53,797 nt of DNA from Acinetobacter tandoii DSM 14970 = CIP 107469 (GCF_000400735.1 NZ_KE007377.1:1-53797); one strand, 5' to 3'; numbered from the stretch's first letter, positions 8,308 to 17,629 are shown. The notes: generated by a model from the sequence alone, not told the origin. Translations and numbers: made by a program.

Positions 8308-10797
8308 ATGAGCAATCTGAATAGCTGTTTAGTCAGAAATAAACGTGCGGGCTTTCAGCTCAGCACACTGGTCTTGTCAATGTTAAGCCTGACACATGTT
8401 TATGCGCAGGAAGAAAATAATGTGGAATACGTGCAGGTCATTGGACAAGCCGCAAGTATGGATAAAGCACTAAAAGAACAAAAACGTGCGGACCAGATCA
8501 GCAGTGTGGTACATGCCGATGGGATTGGACAATTACCCGATGATAATGCAGCAGAAGCTTTACAACGTATTCCAGGGGTGTCTACCGAACGTGATCAAGG
8601 CGAGGGGCGTTTTGTTTCAGTGCGGGGCTTGGGGGCGGATCTCAATTCAGTCACCATTAATGGAACCCTCGTGCCTGCACCTGAAAGTGACCGTCGTGGT
8701 GTAGCACTGGATGTATTGCCATCGGAGTTGGTGCAATCGTTGGCTGTGGTCAAAACCCTGACTCCAGATATGGATGCTAATTCTTTAGGTGGGACCGTTC
8801 AGGTCGAAAGTTTATCGGCTTTTGATCATGATGGCTTGTTTTATACCGGTACAATTGAAGGCAGTTATGATGACAAACGGGAAAAATATAGCCCTAAAGC
8901 ATCAGGTGCGATCAGTAACCGTTTTAGTGTAGGTGAAGGTCAGGATAACCTCGGGGTGGCATTGGCCCTGAGTTATCAAAATCGAAAGTTTGGTTCTGAT
9001 AACGTTGAAACTGGTGGCGCATGGGATGGTAATGCGCTCGAAGAAACGGCAATGCGTCAATATGATATCGAGCGAGAGCGCATTGGTGCGGGGCTAAATT
9101 TTGATTACCGTCCTAACGATACGGGTGAATATTATTTAAGAACTTTATACAGCCGTTTTAAAGATACCGAATCGCGTCAGGAAGTCGCAGCTGAGTTTTC
9201 TGATCCACTGCTGGCTGGACAAAGCGGTGATGCAGAAGTGACTCGCTCATTGAAGAGCAGAGAGGAGACTCAAGAAATTCAGTCTTTTGTTTTAGGCGGT
9301 AAACAAGGGTTCGGTACCTGGACCGTTGAAGGGCAGTTAGGCTATAGCGAAGCATCAGAGGAAAATCCAGGCGGAATTTCTGGGGCAAAATACAAGGCAG
9401 AATTAAGTAATGTTGGTTTTAGCAGTACACAAAAACCAGTGATTACGGCAGATCAGGACCTTTACGATGCTGCGAACTATGAGTTGGATTCGATTTCTTG
9501 GGAACAATCCAAAACCACGGATAAAGAGTACAACGCAAAGCTAGATTTTCTCAAAGACTATATGTTAGGTAATTATGCCGCATCGTTTAAGTTTGGCGGC
9601 AAGATTAGTCAACGAGAAAAGACCAACAATACCGATGAGTGGGAGTACGAAGACTTGAGTACCTCAAGTTCGGACTTTAACTCCAATAGTGACTATGAAC
9701 TCGGCCAGTTTGGTCCTAGCCTCAATGTAGATGCGATCAAAGCCAAAATTAGCGGTCTCAACGCCAATGACTATGTCGTGGCAGATGGTTCAATTATTAA
9801 TGATTTTAAGTCGAATGAAGACATTCAAGCGGCCTATTTGATGAATACGGTCGATTTCGACCAACTTCGCGTGATTGCCGGATTACGTTATGAGAACACC
9901 CAATTTAAAGCGCGTGGTTTTGAGTTTAATGATGATGTGATCACATCCACCCAATATGAAAATGACTATGATCATTGGTTGCCGAGTTTAAATTTCCGTT
10001 ATCAACTCGCAGACAATGCCTATCTTCGTGCTGCATGGACCAATAGTGTGGTACGACCGAACTTTGCACAAAGTGCACCAGGTGTATATATCGATGGTGA
10101 TGAGGCTGAGTTTGGTAATCCAATGCTGAAGCCATTGGAGTCCTCGAACTTCGATTTAGGGGTAGAAAAGTATTTGGGTCAAGCTAGTATGGTCGGCTTC
10201 TATGCATTCTATAAAGATATCGATAACTTCATTTACAACACCAATATTGCTGGGACAGGTCAATGGGCTGACTTTGATGAAGCGATTACCTATAAAAATG
10301 GTAATCAGGCCAAACTGTATGGGATGGAATTTGCTTATTCGCAGAAGTTTGACCACTTAGCAGCACCATGGAATGGGATGTTACTGGGCTTTAATACGAC
10401 TTTCAGTAAGTCTGAGGCTGATATCGATTCGATGAAAGATGGCGAGCTGCTAAGTCGTCGTATTCATCTGCCGAACCAGTCCGATGTAGTGGGTAATCTC
10501 ATGCTGGGCTGGGAAAATGAACGCTTTGGCGTACGTCTTTCTGCAAACTATAAATCGAGCTATTTGTATGAATTGGGTGACATCGATGCGCCTGAAAAAG
10601 ACATTTATACCGATGACCAAGTCTTTCTCGATTTCAGTAGTCACCTGAATTTATCAAAAAACCTGAAGTTGAAGTTTGATATACAGAATATAACCGATGA
10701 AGTCTATTACAACTATTCCGGTTCTAAAGCCTATAACGCGCAATATGAAGAATATGGTCCAGCTTACAAGCTTGCACTGACCTATACCCATTTCTAA
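8308..10797 (+). CDS. TonB-dependent outer-membrane receptor, probable phytate or inositol-phosphate uptake
   Basis: An 829-aa gated outer-membrane channel. The ATG at 8308 follows GAGGGG by 9 bases and yields a clean signal peptide ending at VYAQ-E; an upstream TTG at 8233 is in frame but would spoil it. Next come a TonB-box-like segment (VEYVQVIG), a plug domain (about residues 55-165, with IPGVSTERDQGEGRFVSVRG) and a beta-barrel ending in the aromatic LALTYTHF. The plug style matches the Xanthomonas/Caulobacter receptor family. The phytase and ExbB-ExbD-TonB genes immediately downstream point to phosphorylated inositols as cargo; substrate is inferred. Confidence 0.88.
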   Translation: MSNLNSCLVRNKRAGFQLSTLVLSMLSLTHVYAQEENNVEYVQVIGQAASMDKALKEQKRADQISSVVHADGIGQLPDDNAAEALQRIPGVSTERDQGEGRFVSVRGLGADLNSVTINGTLVPAPESDRRGVALDVLPSELVQSLAVVKTLTPDMDANSLGGTVQVESLSAFDHDGLFYTGTIEGSYDDKREKYSPKASGAISNRFSVGEGQDNLGVALALSYQNRKFGSDNVETGGAWDGNALEETAMRQYDIERERIGAGLNFDYRPNDTGEYYLRTLYSRFKDTESRQEVAAEFSDPLLAGQSGDAEVTRSLKSREETQEIQSFVLGGKQGFGTWTVEGQLGYSEASEENPGGISGAKYKAELSNVGFSSTQKPVITADQDLYDAANYELDSISWEQSKTTDKEYNAKLDFLKDYMLGNYAASFKFGGKISQREKTNNTDEWEYEDLSTSSSDFNSNSDYELGQFGPSLNVDAIKAKISGLNANDYVVADGSIINDFKSNEDIQAAYLMNTVDFDQLRVIAGLRYENTQFKARGFEFNDDVITSTQYENDYDHWLPSLNFRYQLADNAYLRAAWTNSVVRPNFAQSAPGVYIDGDEAEFGNPMLKPLESSNFDLGVEKYLGQASMVGFYAFYKDIDNFIYNTNIAGTGQWADFDEAITYKNGNQAKLYGMEFAYSQKFDHLAAPWNGMLLGFNTTFSKSEADIDSMKDGELLSRRIHLPNQSDVVGNLMLGWENERFGVRLSANYKSSYLYELGDIDAPEKDIYTDDQVFLDFSSHLNLSKNLKLKFDIQNITDEVYYNYSGSKAYNAQYEEYGPAYKLALTYTHF

Positions 10798-10875
10798 ACC
10801 GAATTAAATATTCGTCCTGAGGTTTTCTCTACATGAGAAGACCTGAGGCGGTTTAACCCAATTTTGAGTATTTTT

Positions 10876-12855
10876 ATGAATGTTTCATGTTTTAAGTTGT
10901 CGGTTTTAACCAGTTGCATCTGGCTACTGACCGCATGTAGTCAACACGCTATTTCTCCATCAACTCCGAATAGCCCAGCGCTTCAATCCTCAACACCTCA
11001 GCTGGATCAACCGCAAGCAGCAAAGCTGCAGTTACGTGAAGTCGACATCAATGATGCTAAAGCTGAAGATATGCAATGGTTAAGTTTGAGCACCTGGCCT
11101 GAAGTTGCTGGAGTGTTAACAAGTAAAAATAAAGGGTTGCAGTTTCTAGACGATGAACAAAATGTCTTGCATCAAATCCAGGGTCAGTTTGGACGTTTTG
11201 ATTATCGCATTGGTGCAGAGCGTTTATTGATTGCTACCTTGAATTTGCAACAACAGCAAATTCAGCTCTTGAGTATGAACTTGCAGAACAAAAGCTGGGA
11301 TAAATCGGTTTTTATTCCAAAACGTACCTTTAAGTCCGAGGATATCTGCTTATACACCGACCCACAAGGTTTAAGTTTTGCATTCTTGGTGGGCGAAGAG
11401 GGGATTGGTGAGCAATGGTTGGTTGCCAATCATGAAAAAGCACTTGAGCAACCCAAACTGGTCCGACGTTTAAGTTTTCCGCCCGCGAGTAGTGTCTGTA
11501 AAGTGAATGATGCTACGGCTGAATTATTCATTAACGAAGCGAATGTGGGGGTTTGGGCATATCCTGCGCATTCTGAAGCGGACATGGTACGCCAAGCTGT
11601 TGACCTCGTAGAACCTTTTGGTTCGATTCAAGGTACACCTTCTGCAATTGCGATTGTAGATGATCAGGTAGCGGTATTAGATGAGGAAAAAGCATTACTT
11701 TACCGTTATCAAAAGCAGGATAAGCACTGGAACGGATTAGCCCCCTTAGTGCTGGATATAGTAAAAGAAGCCGAGAGTCTAAGTATTCGTGGCAATGCTA
11801 GCGATAAAGCACTGCTGATTTTAGATGATAAAACTGCCAAGACCACAGAGCTTGAATGGCCAACGCAGGCAACCCAGCGCACAGCAAATATTGTCACGAT
11901 CCCTGCAGAAGTCCAGACTGAGGGTGTCCCAAGCACAGGGGATGCTGCTGATGATCCTGCCATTTGGCATAACGCAGCACAGCCGAGCCAATCCCGCATT
12001 TTAGCTACAGACAAACAAGGAGGCTTGCAGGTGAATGACTTACAGGGGAAAACGGTACAGTACCTGCCTGTAGGTCGGTTGAACAATGTCGATGTCCGTC
12101 ATGGTTTTAAGTGGGGTAATCAGACTGTTGATTTGGCAGTGGCATCGAACCGAGACCATAACAGTCTGCATCTCTTTGCGATCCAACCTAACACAGGCAA
12201 GGTTTCAGTACTTGGCGAGCTTCCAACAACGCTAGAGGACATCTATGGCATCTGTATGTACCGCGATGCTCAAGGTGAAATCTATGCCATTCCGAACGAT
12301 AAAAATGGCACGTTCATTCAATATCACATTACCGCAACACAGCAGAAATTGCAGGCTCAAGAAGTCCAACGTTTTTCCGTGAAAACGCAACCGGAAGGTT
12401 GTGTAGTCGATGATGCCACAGGACGCATTTTCTTAGGTGAGGAAGATGTTGCAGTATGGGTTAAAGATCTTAATCCAAAGACTCAGCTACCGATGCAGCA
12501 AGTACTTGCCGTGGGAGATGTCTTATATGACGACATTGAAGGCATGGGACTTTATCACGCAAAAGACAAAAGTTACCTAGTGGTATCTAGTCAAGGCAAT
12601 GACAGTTTTGTGGTTGTGGATAGCAAAGCACCGTATACAGTTCGGGGCGCATTCCGAGTAGGGATTAACACCGAAAAAGGGATTGATGCCGTCTCAGAAA
12701 CCGACGGACTCGATGTGAGTTCTAAAGATTTTGGCGGTAAGTGGAAACAAGGCATGCTGGTGGTACAAGACGGACGTAAACGTATGCCAGAAAGCAACCA
12801 GAACTTTAAGTACGTTCCTTGGGAAAAAATCGCACAAGCTCTGCACTTGGACTAA
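10876..12855 (+). CDS. Beta-propeller 3-phytase lipoprotein with duplicated propeller region
   Basis: A 659-aa phytase that would strip phosphates from phytate. The C-terminal half (about residues 340-655) carries textbook beta-propeller phytase blocks: DAADDPAIWHN at 356, TDKQGGLQVNDLQG, VGRLNNVDVRHGF, RDHNSLHLF, QPEGCVVDD and YDDIEGMGLY. The N-terminal half (about 40-330) looks like a diverged second propeller, as in dual-domain phytases. The signal peptide has lipobox LTAC with Cys21, so it is lipidated. The start is the ATG at 10876; the TTG at 10864 is the alternative. A hairpin follows the gene. Confidence 0.9.
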   Translation: MNVSCFKLSVLTSCIWLLTACSQHAISPSTPNSPALQSSTPQLDQPQAAKLQLREVDINDAKAEDMQWLSLSTWPEVAGVLTSKNKGLQFLDDEQNVLHQIQGQFGRFDYRIGAERLLIATLNLQQQQIQLLSMNLQNKSWDKSVFIPKRTFKSEDICLYTDPQGLSFAFLVGEEGIGEQWLVANHEKALEQPKLVRRLSFPPASSVCKVNDATAELFINEANVGVWAYPAHSEADMVRQAVDLVEPFGSIQGTPSAIAIVDDQVAVLDEEKALLYRYQKQDKHWNGLAPLVLDIVKEAESLSIRGNASDKALLILDDKTAKTTELEWPTQATQRTANIVTIPAEVQTEGVPSTGDAADDPAIWHNAAQPSQSRILATDKQGGLQVNDLQGKTVQYLPVGRLNNVDVRHGFKWGNQTVDLAVASNRDHNSLHLFAIQPNTGKVSVLGELPTTLEDIYGICMYRDAQGEIYAIPNDKNGTFIQYHITATQQKLQAQEVQRFSVKTQPEGCVVDDATGRIFLGEEDVAVWVKDLNPKTQLPMQQVLAVGDVLYDDIEGMGLYHAKDKSYLVVSSQGNDSFVVVDSKAPYTVRGAFRVGINTEKGIDAVSETDGLDVSSKDFGGKWKQGMLVVQDGRKRMPESNQNFKYVPWEKIAQALHLD

Positions 12856-12870
12856 ATGCTGATTCAGTAT

Positions 12871-12902
12871 ATGGGCTGGTGTAGCGAAGCACAGCCCATT
12901 TT
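12871..12902 (+). terminator. Probable terminator after the phytase gene
   Basis: ATGGGCTG (12871-12878) pairs with CAGCCCAT (12892-12899) around a 13-base loop and is followed by a short T run. A second, stronger hairpin, TGCTGC-GGTAA-GCAGCA (12914-12930), lies just before exbB and is followed by A rather than T. Both fall between the phytase and exbB genes and may uncouple them partly. Confidence 0.55.
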
Positions 12903-12951
12903 AAAAATATCCGTGCTGCGGTAAGCAGCAATAAAAAAATGGTGGAGCGTT

Positions 12952-13650
12952 ATGCAAGCAACAATAGATCAAATGTCAGTGTGGATGCTGATCAGCCATG
13001 CCAGTGCATTAGTCAAAATCGTGATGTTGATTCTAGTCTTAGCTTCTGTGGTGAGCTGGTATCTCATTGTACGCCACGGCATGTTACTGCGTGGGCAAGA
13101 ACAACTCTGGCATCGGTTTTTAAAGAACTTTAGACAGCAAAAAGATTTAAACCTATTACAGCAGGAATACCAACAGTCCGAACAGCACAAAGGGGTGGTC
13201 AGTATCTTTCAACATGGGGTAGATGAATATCATCAACTGATAAAAGATGAACAGCTCACTACGGCTGATGTAATCGATGGTGTAGAACGTCGGTTACTCA
13301 GTAGTATCAGTGAAGAAGAAGAAAAGCTCCAACAAAATCTTACTTTCCTTGCAACAGTAGGCTCTGTTAGTCCTTACATTGGCTTGTTTGGAACGGTTTG
13401 GGGCATTATGAATGCTTTTATTGGACTATCTGGCGTTGAGCAGGCGACTTTAAATACCGTTGCACCAGGCATTGCAGAAGCTTTGATTGCGACCGCAATA
13501 GGCCTATTTGCAGCCATTCCGGCTGTAGTGGCTTACAACCGGTTTTCGGCACGAGCTGACAAGTTATCTAGTCGCTATTACGGCTTTGCCAATGAGTTAC
13601 AAACCAGAATTTACCGTTTGCTTGGACATACTGAGCGCAGTTCGCGTTAA
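12952..13650 (+). CDS. exbB: ExbB/TolQ-family proton channel subunit
   Basis: A 232-aa inner-membrane protein with three transmembrane helices, at about residues 17-40, 133-160 and 175-200. The conserved family core is present (ATVGSVSPYIGLFGTVWGIM and EALIATAIGLFAAIPAVVAYN). With ExbD it forms the proton-driven motor that energises TonB. The ATG follows GTGGAG by about 5 bases. TolQ is the sister family, but the exbD-tonB pair downstream and the receptor upstream make ExbB the better name. Confidence 0.88.
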   Translation: MQATIDQMSVWMLISHASALVKIVMLILVLASVVSWYLIVRHGMLLRGQEQLWHRFLKNFRQQKDLNLLQQEYQQSEQHKGVVSIFQHGVDEYHQLIKDEQLTTADVIDGVERRLLSSISEEEEKLQQNLTFLATVGSVSPYIGLFGTVWGIMNAFIGLSGVEQATLNTVAPGIAEALIATAIGLFAAIPAVVAYNRFSARADKLSSRYYGFANELQTRIYRLLGHTERSSR

Positions 13651-13662
13651 GGAGTATTAGTC

Positions 13663-14109
13663 ATGATCAAGCGTCCTCAAAAGTTGAAACCCAATGCAGA
13701 GATGAATGTAGTCCCCTATATTGATGTCATGCTGGTGCTGTTGGTGATTTTTATGGTGACCGCACCGATGCTGACACAAGGGATTAAAATTGATTTACCT
13801 AAAGTCGATGCCGATGTCATGCCAGCGTCACAACAGCAGCGTATCGTGACTTTATCCATTCAGGCGAATGGCCAGTATTACTGGAATATTGGGTCAGAAG
13901 TGAATACAGAAAAAGTGACTGATCAAGCGATCGATTTAAGCAGTATGCAACAAAAATTAACTCCCATGATCAATAACGATCAAAGCCTACAGTTTTATGT
14001 TCGTGCAGATCAGAATGCTGACTATCAATTAGTTGCACAAGCCATCGCAGTCTTGCAAAAGAGTGGCGTGACCAACTTGGGCTTAATCACGGAGGAACCA
14101 CAATCATGA
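13663..14109 (+). CDS. exbD: ExbD/TolR-family motor subunit
   Basis: A 148-aa protein with a single N-terminal transmembrane helix carrying the essential proton-handling Asp (MNVVPYIDVMLVLLVIFMVT, residues about 15-34) and a periplasmic peptidoglycan-binding-like domain. A GGAG ribosome site precedes the ATG, which lies 12 bases after exbB. Its stop overlaps the tonB start (ATGA at 14106-14109). It works with ExbB and TonB to power the nearby receptor. Confidence 0.9.
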   Translation: MIKRPQKLKPNAEMNVVPYIDVMLVLLVIFMVTAPMLTQGIKIDLPKVDADVMPASQQQRIVTLSIQANGQYYWNIGSEVNTEKVTDQAIDLSSMQQKLTPMINNDQSLQFYVRADQNADYQLVAQAIAVLQKSGVTNLGLITEEPQS

Positions 14110-14766
14110 TGGCAATAGCATCAAAAATCAGGTTTCGTGATCAGGGGCTAGCATTAACAGTCACAGCAGGCTTACATATCGCAGTGATTGCTTGGTTAGG
14201 TACGGTTGAAATGCATGAAACATTCAAAGAGCCTCAACCGAAAACGATTCAATTACAATTTATTCAACTGCCACCACCAGTCCTAGAGCAGCCAAAAATA
14301 AAAAAGCCTGAAGCCGTGGTTGAGAAAAAATTTGCTGATCAGCCCCCTCAAAAAAAGCAGGTTGAGCAACCTAAAGAAATACAGCTGAAAACTGATAAAA
14401 AGTTTGTGGAATCCAAAAGTGAGAAAGTTGCACCTGTGGCCAATAAAAAACCACAGCAGGTGTTAACTGAAAAACCAAGTACAACAACAGAAAATAAAGT
14501 AGCAGAGACTGAACCGAAGTCAAACCTTGCAACGCAGTCTATGAATGACAAGCCGACAACATCAAAAGCACAATCCAGCCAAACAGCGACTTTTGATGTT
14601 AAAAACTATCAACCGGTTTCCAAAATTGCACCTGCGTATCCTGAATCAGCTTTAGATCGAAAGATTGAAGGGGACTGTACAGTTATATATAGCGTGAATG
14701 ACAAAGGAAGAGTTGAAAATCCAAAAGCACAAGGTGATTGTCACCCGATGTTTGTACGTCCTTCAA
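14106..14766 (+). pseudogene. tonB: tonB, 5' part, interrupted by a composite transposon
   Basis: This encodes the first 220 residues of a TonB protein: an N-terminal membrane anchor (about 14-32), a Pro/Lys-rich periplasm-spanning spacer (about 50-150) and the start of the C-terminal receptor-contact domain (from APAYPESALDRKIEGDC). It breaks after FVRPS where the transposon begins, and the remaining 33 codons lie at 19258-19358. Reading into the IS adds about 25 foreign residues before a stop. Joining both parts restores one uninterrupted 253-aa frame, so the insertion is the only lesion. The truncated product lacks the last beta strands needed to contact receptors and is presumably inactive. 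Confidence 0.92.
14758..14766. repeat. 9-bp target site duplication, left copy
   Basis: GTCCTTCAA occurs here and, identically, at 19249-19257, immediately outside the two outer IS ends. Nine bases is the usual duplication length for IS4 elements of the IS10/ISAba1 group. Confidence 0.95.
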
Positions 14767-14784
14767 CTCTGTACACGACAAATT

Positions 14785-15321
14785 TCATAGGACCCTTGTC
14801 CTATCAGGCTTTTTCTTTCTTAAAATTGCTAGCACTTTCTTAAATTCTTCTTTTTTTCCAAAACCAATCAAACGTAGAATAGCCATTTGAACATAGTCCA
14901 AACCGTAGCGAAATAAACTTACTGAAAGTCGTCCATGCTTCTTTATTTTTATTGCTTTTTTTCGATCATGTTGCCATTCACCTGTTAAATAGCACCAACA
15001 GAAACCGATAGCTAGCACTGCTATCAATTTCTTGACTCGTCTAGGGTCTGTTAAACGAGTATTTTCAAGATTGAATCCACGTCCTTTGAGACAACTAAAT
15101 AGGGTTTCGATTTCCCAGCGTAATGCATAATCACGAATAGCAGAAGCATTAAACATAGGAGAAACAACAAGTAAAAGTTCTCCATCTTCTAATCGTAGCG
15201 CACTAATATACAGTTTCACTCGACCAACCCAAATACGTCGTTTACGACATTCAGTTTGACCAACTTGAAGATGACGAAATAAATCACTAATTTTATGATT
15301 CTTGGCTAAGTGATTGGTCAC
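14785..15321 (-). CDS. IS4 transposase, C-terminal part (left copy)
   Basis: This 178-residue frame covers the C-terminal part of the transposase, including the YREK-type catalytic region (LRWEIETLFSCLKGRGFNLE). It overlaps the N-terminal frame by 4 bases at the A7 slip region. It is nearly identical to the frame at 18694-19230, with at least one Gly/Arg difference in the LKGR segment. It is not expected to be translated alone as a functional enzyme. Confidence 0.75.
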   Translation of the reverse strand: MTNHLAKNHKISDLFRHLQVGQTECRKRRIWVGRVKLYISALRLEDGELLLVVSPMFNASAIRDYALRWEIETLFSCLKGRGFNLENTRLTDPRRVKKLIAVLAIGFCWCYLTGEWQHDRKKAIKIKKHGRLSVSLFRYGLDYVQMAILRLIGFGKKEEFKKVLAILRKKKPDRTRVL

Positions 15322-15878
15322 AATAAAGTTTTTTTAACACGTATACAAAAGTTAATGTCATTTTCAATTAACCATGTAAACCATTTCTCACCGATAAATT
15401 CTCTGTCTGCGAACACATTCACAATACGGTCTTTACCAAAAATAGAGATAAAGCGTTGAATCAAAGCAATACGCTCTTTTGTATCTGAATTTCCCCGTTT
15501 ATTGAGCAATGTCCAAACTATAGGTATGGCTATTCCACGATAGACGATGGCTAACATCAAGATATTAATATCTCGTTTTCCCCATTTCCAATTAGTTCTA
15601 TCCAAAGTTAATTGGACTTTATCGAATAAAAATATATTGAAAATTAACTGAGAAATTTGACGATAATCGAAATACTGATCTGCAAAGAAGCGTTGTATAC
15701 GTCGATAAAATGATTGTGGTAATCACTTGATGGGTAAGGCTTTAGATGCAGAAGAAAGATTACATGTCTGTTTTACAATTAATGCAAGCATAATCAGTGT
15801 AAAACATTTTACATGTGACTTGTTCCACTTTAGATATTTGTTTAAGATGAGATATAGCTCATTGAAATGTGCCATCAT
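15318..15878 (-). pseudogene. IS4 transposase, N-terminal part, with internal stop
   Basis: This is the N-terminal half of the IS4 (IS10-group) DDE transposase, read from an ATG at 15878. A TGA at codon 52 (15723-15725) interrupts it inside the conserved LPQSFYRRIQRFF region; after that the frame runs open through TLDRTNWKWGKRDIN (first catalytic Asp) and NVFADREFIG (second Asp). It ends at the A7 run, where one base is missing or a frameshift would be needed to enter the C-terminal part. The right IS copy has the same A7, so that feature is inherited; the TGA makes this copy inactive. Confidence 0.8.
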
Positions 15879-15945
15879 ATTCGTCGTCAGAAAACAAGTA
15901 TTATGCCATTATTTTAATGAGTTATATTTTTTTTCGTGTACAAAG

Positions 15946-16165
15946 AAATAGTTTAAAGAAGTGGACCAGTCAGCATCGTGCCGAAATACGCCAAAAAATT
16001 CTGCAGCATACTGAAGTGAATCAACTTAATGCAGCAAAGGGGATTGAGTTACTTGCTGCACAACGTTGGCTAGATCGTTTAGTTGCACATACTTACCGTT
16101 TTTCTAATGTGCTGTATGAAAGTATTCTCAAAAATGAAGAAAGGAAATTTAAAAATGGCTGTTAA
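15946..16165 (+). pseudogene. 3' fragment of an unrecognised gene, truncated by the IS end
   Basis: About 72 codons remain, beginning right at the inner end of the left IS copy. The peptide is helical and charged (KKWTSQHRAEIRQKILQ, GIELLAAQRWLDRLVAHTYR). I do not recognise it; the helical tail faintly recalls PhoU-like ends of Na/phosphate symporters, which is a guess. Its stop lies just past the pldA start codon, so in the donor genome it was probably coupled to pldA. Confidence 0.5.
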
Positions 16166-17300
16166 ATTGACACGCCGTACAAAGTATTCATTCAGGGTGT
16201 TGAACTTGGCGATGCTGTCTATATTGTGTACAGAAGCAGGCTATGCTTATCAACCTGCAAGTGCTTCTGCTTGTGTAGCACTTGAGTCAAATGCAGAGCG
16301 TTTAAATTGTTATGACGGTTTATTTTCAGTAAAGCTCAGCGACGTAACAGTGGCATCGGTATTAGTTGCAGAAGGCGCTGGATCTGCTGAGGCCATGCCG
16401 TTACAAACATTAAAACGGCCGAGCAGCCGAGATAACAAGCAGGGCAATCCGAACCATTTTTTTGCTTTAGAACATCATCAATCGGATTTAAAAGCATCAT
16501 TAATCGACCAGCGTTGGGAATTAACACCAGAACAAAAACTAGGAACATGGAATTTACGGGCTTACCAGCCTATTTATTTGCTACCTGCACTGTGGACAAG
16601 TGAAAAAAATGAAGTTCCGCATACGCCAAACAAGACACTGGCAGAACAGCAAAATTTGAATTCGATGGAAGCTAAACTGCAGTTATCTTTAAAGACCAAA
16701 GCACTTGAGAATCTCTTTGAAGACAATGGGGATATGTGGGTTGGCTATACGCAGACTGCGCATTGGCAAGTCTATAATGAAGATGAATCGAGGCCTTTTC
16801 GTGAAACAAATTATGAGCCTGAAGCCAGTTTAATTTTTAGAACAGACTATAGCATTTTGGGCTTAAATGGGCGCTTATTGGGATTAACTTATAATCATCA
16901 ATCTAATGGTCGTTCTGGTCCCTTATCTCGCAGCTGGGACCGTATTATGCTGAATATTGGTTTAGAAAAAGATAATTTTGCGCTTATGTTGCGACCTTGG
17001 TATCGCCTAGATGAAGATGCCGGAAAAGATGATAATCCTGACATTAAAAACTATGTAGGACGGGGAGATTTAACAGCATTTTACCGTCGTAATGATAATG
17101 AGTTTTCATTGCTTTTACGACATTCTTTAAGAGGGGGAGATGATTCTCGCGGCGCTATGCAATTTGATTGGGCATTTCCGATCGCAGGCAAGTTAAGAGG
17201 ATATTTTCAATTGTTTGACGGTTATGGGGAGAGTTTGATTGATTACAATCATCGAGCAACTTACGTGGGGTTAGGCGTTTCTTTAATGAATAGGTATTAG
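16155..17300 (+). CDS. pldA: Outer-membrane phospholipase A (OMPLA)
   Basis: A 381-aa beta-barrel enzyme that hydrolyses phospholipids reaching the outer leaflet. A signal peptide ends near GYAYQ. A Cys-containing N-terminal extension (ACVALESNAERLNCYDGLF) seen in Neisseria/Acinetobacter-type homologues makes it longer than the 289-aa E. coli protein. The active-site block YNHQSNGRSGPLSRSWDR gives His248 and Ser250. The position of the E. coli catalytic Asn is Asp262 here. The calcium/dimer end GYGESLIDYNH is intact. AAAGGA precedes the ATG; upstream in-frame starts lie inside the truncated neighbour. It is cargo of the transposon. Confidence 0.9.
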   Translation: MAVKLTRRTKYSFRVLNLAMLSILCTEAGYAYQPASASACVALESNAERLNCYDGLFSVKLSDVTVASVLVAEGAGSAEAMPLQTLKRPSSRDNKQGNPNHFFALEHHQSDLKASLIDQRWELTPEQKLGTWNLRAYQPIYLLPALWTSEKNEVPHTPNKTLAEQQNLNSMEAKLQLSLKTKALENLFEDNGDMWVGYTQTAHWQVYNEDESRPFRETNYEPEASLIFRTDYSILGLNGRLLGLTYNHQSNGRSGPLSRSWDRIMLNIGLEKDNFALMLRPWYRLDEDAGKDDNPDIKNYVGRGDLTAFYRRNDNEFSLLLRHSLRGGDDSRGAMQFDWAFPIAGKLRGYFQLFDGYGESLIDYNHRATYVGLGVSLMNRY

Positions 17301-17629
17301 ATAGAGCTGCTCTAGAAACAAAGATTGGCGCACTAAATATTAAATCTATTTGAAATCATAATCATGGTTTTTTCGCAATAATATTCTGTGGGTTATAAAA
17401 TTTTATTGTTGGCTAAATATGCTATGAATGGGTATTTTTTTATTTAAACACATGATTTTTCATGTAAAAATTAATTGTAAGTCGAGGGTGAAATGAAATT
17501 TTCTTCAACTAATTTTTTAATAATATTGACCATGATTATATTAATTATCAGTTTTGCAATTTTATTGTACCGTATTAATTTTATATAATTTTTCTTTGAA
17601 TTATTCTCAAAGGGCTTTGTTGTACAAAC
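17301..17629. other. AT-rich cargo segment between pldA and IS5
   Basis: Apart from the 31-codon ORF at 17493 there is no gene. Just before IS5 sits a second, variant copy of the IS5 terminal repeat (GGCTTTGTTGTAC, 17613-17625), giving a 17-bp tandem at the left IS5 boundary. Confidence 0.5.
17493..17588 (+). CDS. Possible 31-aa single-span membrane peptide
   Basis: This ATG is preceded at 4-5 bases by GAGGG. The frame encodes a short polar head (MKFSSTN), about 18 strongly hydrophobic residues forming one membrane helix, and a YRINFI tail. Such peptides include regulatory small membrane proteins and type I toxins. I do not recognise the family. AT-rich DNA can produce this pattern by chance, but the ribosome site is good. 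Confidence 0.35.
   Translation: MKFSSTNFLIILTMIILIISFAILLYRINFI

Larger units (their letters stand above)
14767..15945 (-). mobile_element. IS4-family element, ISAba1-like, left copy
   Basis: This copy is 1179 bp, close to the 1.18 kb of ISAba1. The outer end is CTCTGTACACGAC. The inner end (TTCGTGTACAAAG, ending 15945) is a decayed match of its complement. The transposase reading is broken by an in-frame TGA (15723-15725) and split at an A7 run (15329-15335). Confidence 0.85.

Noticed and set aside
12952..14109. Assignment as tolQ-tolR rather than exbB-exbD
   Set aside because: Sequence alone is ambiguous, but a tonB gene and a receptor are adjacent and no tolA, tolB or pal follows.
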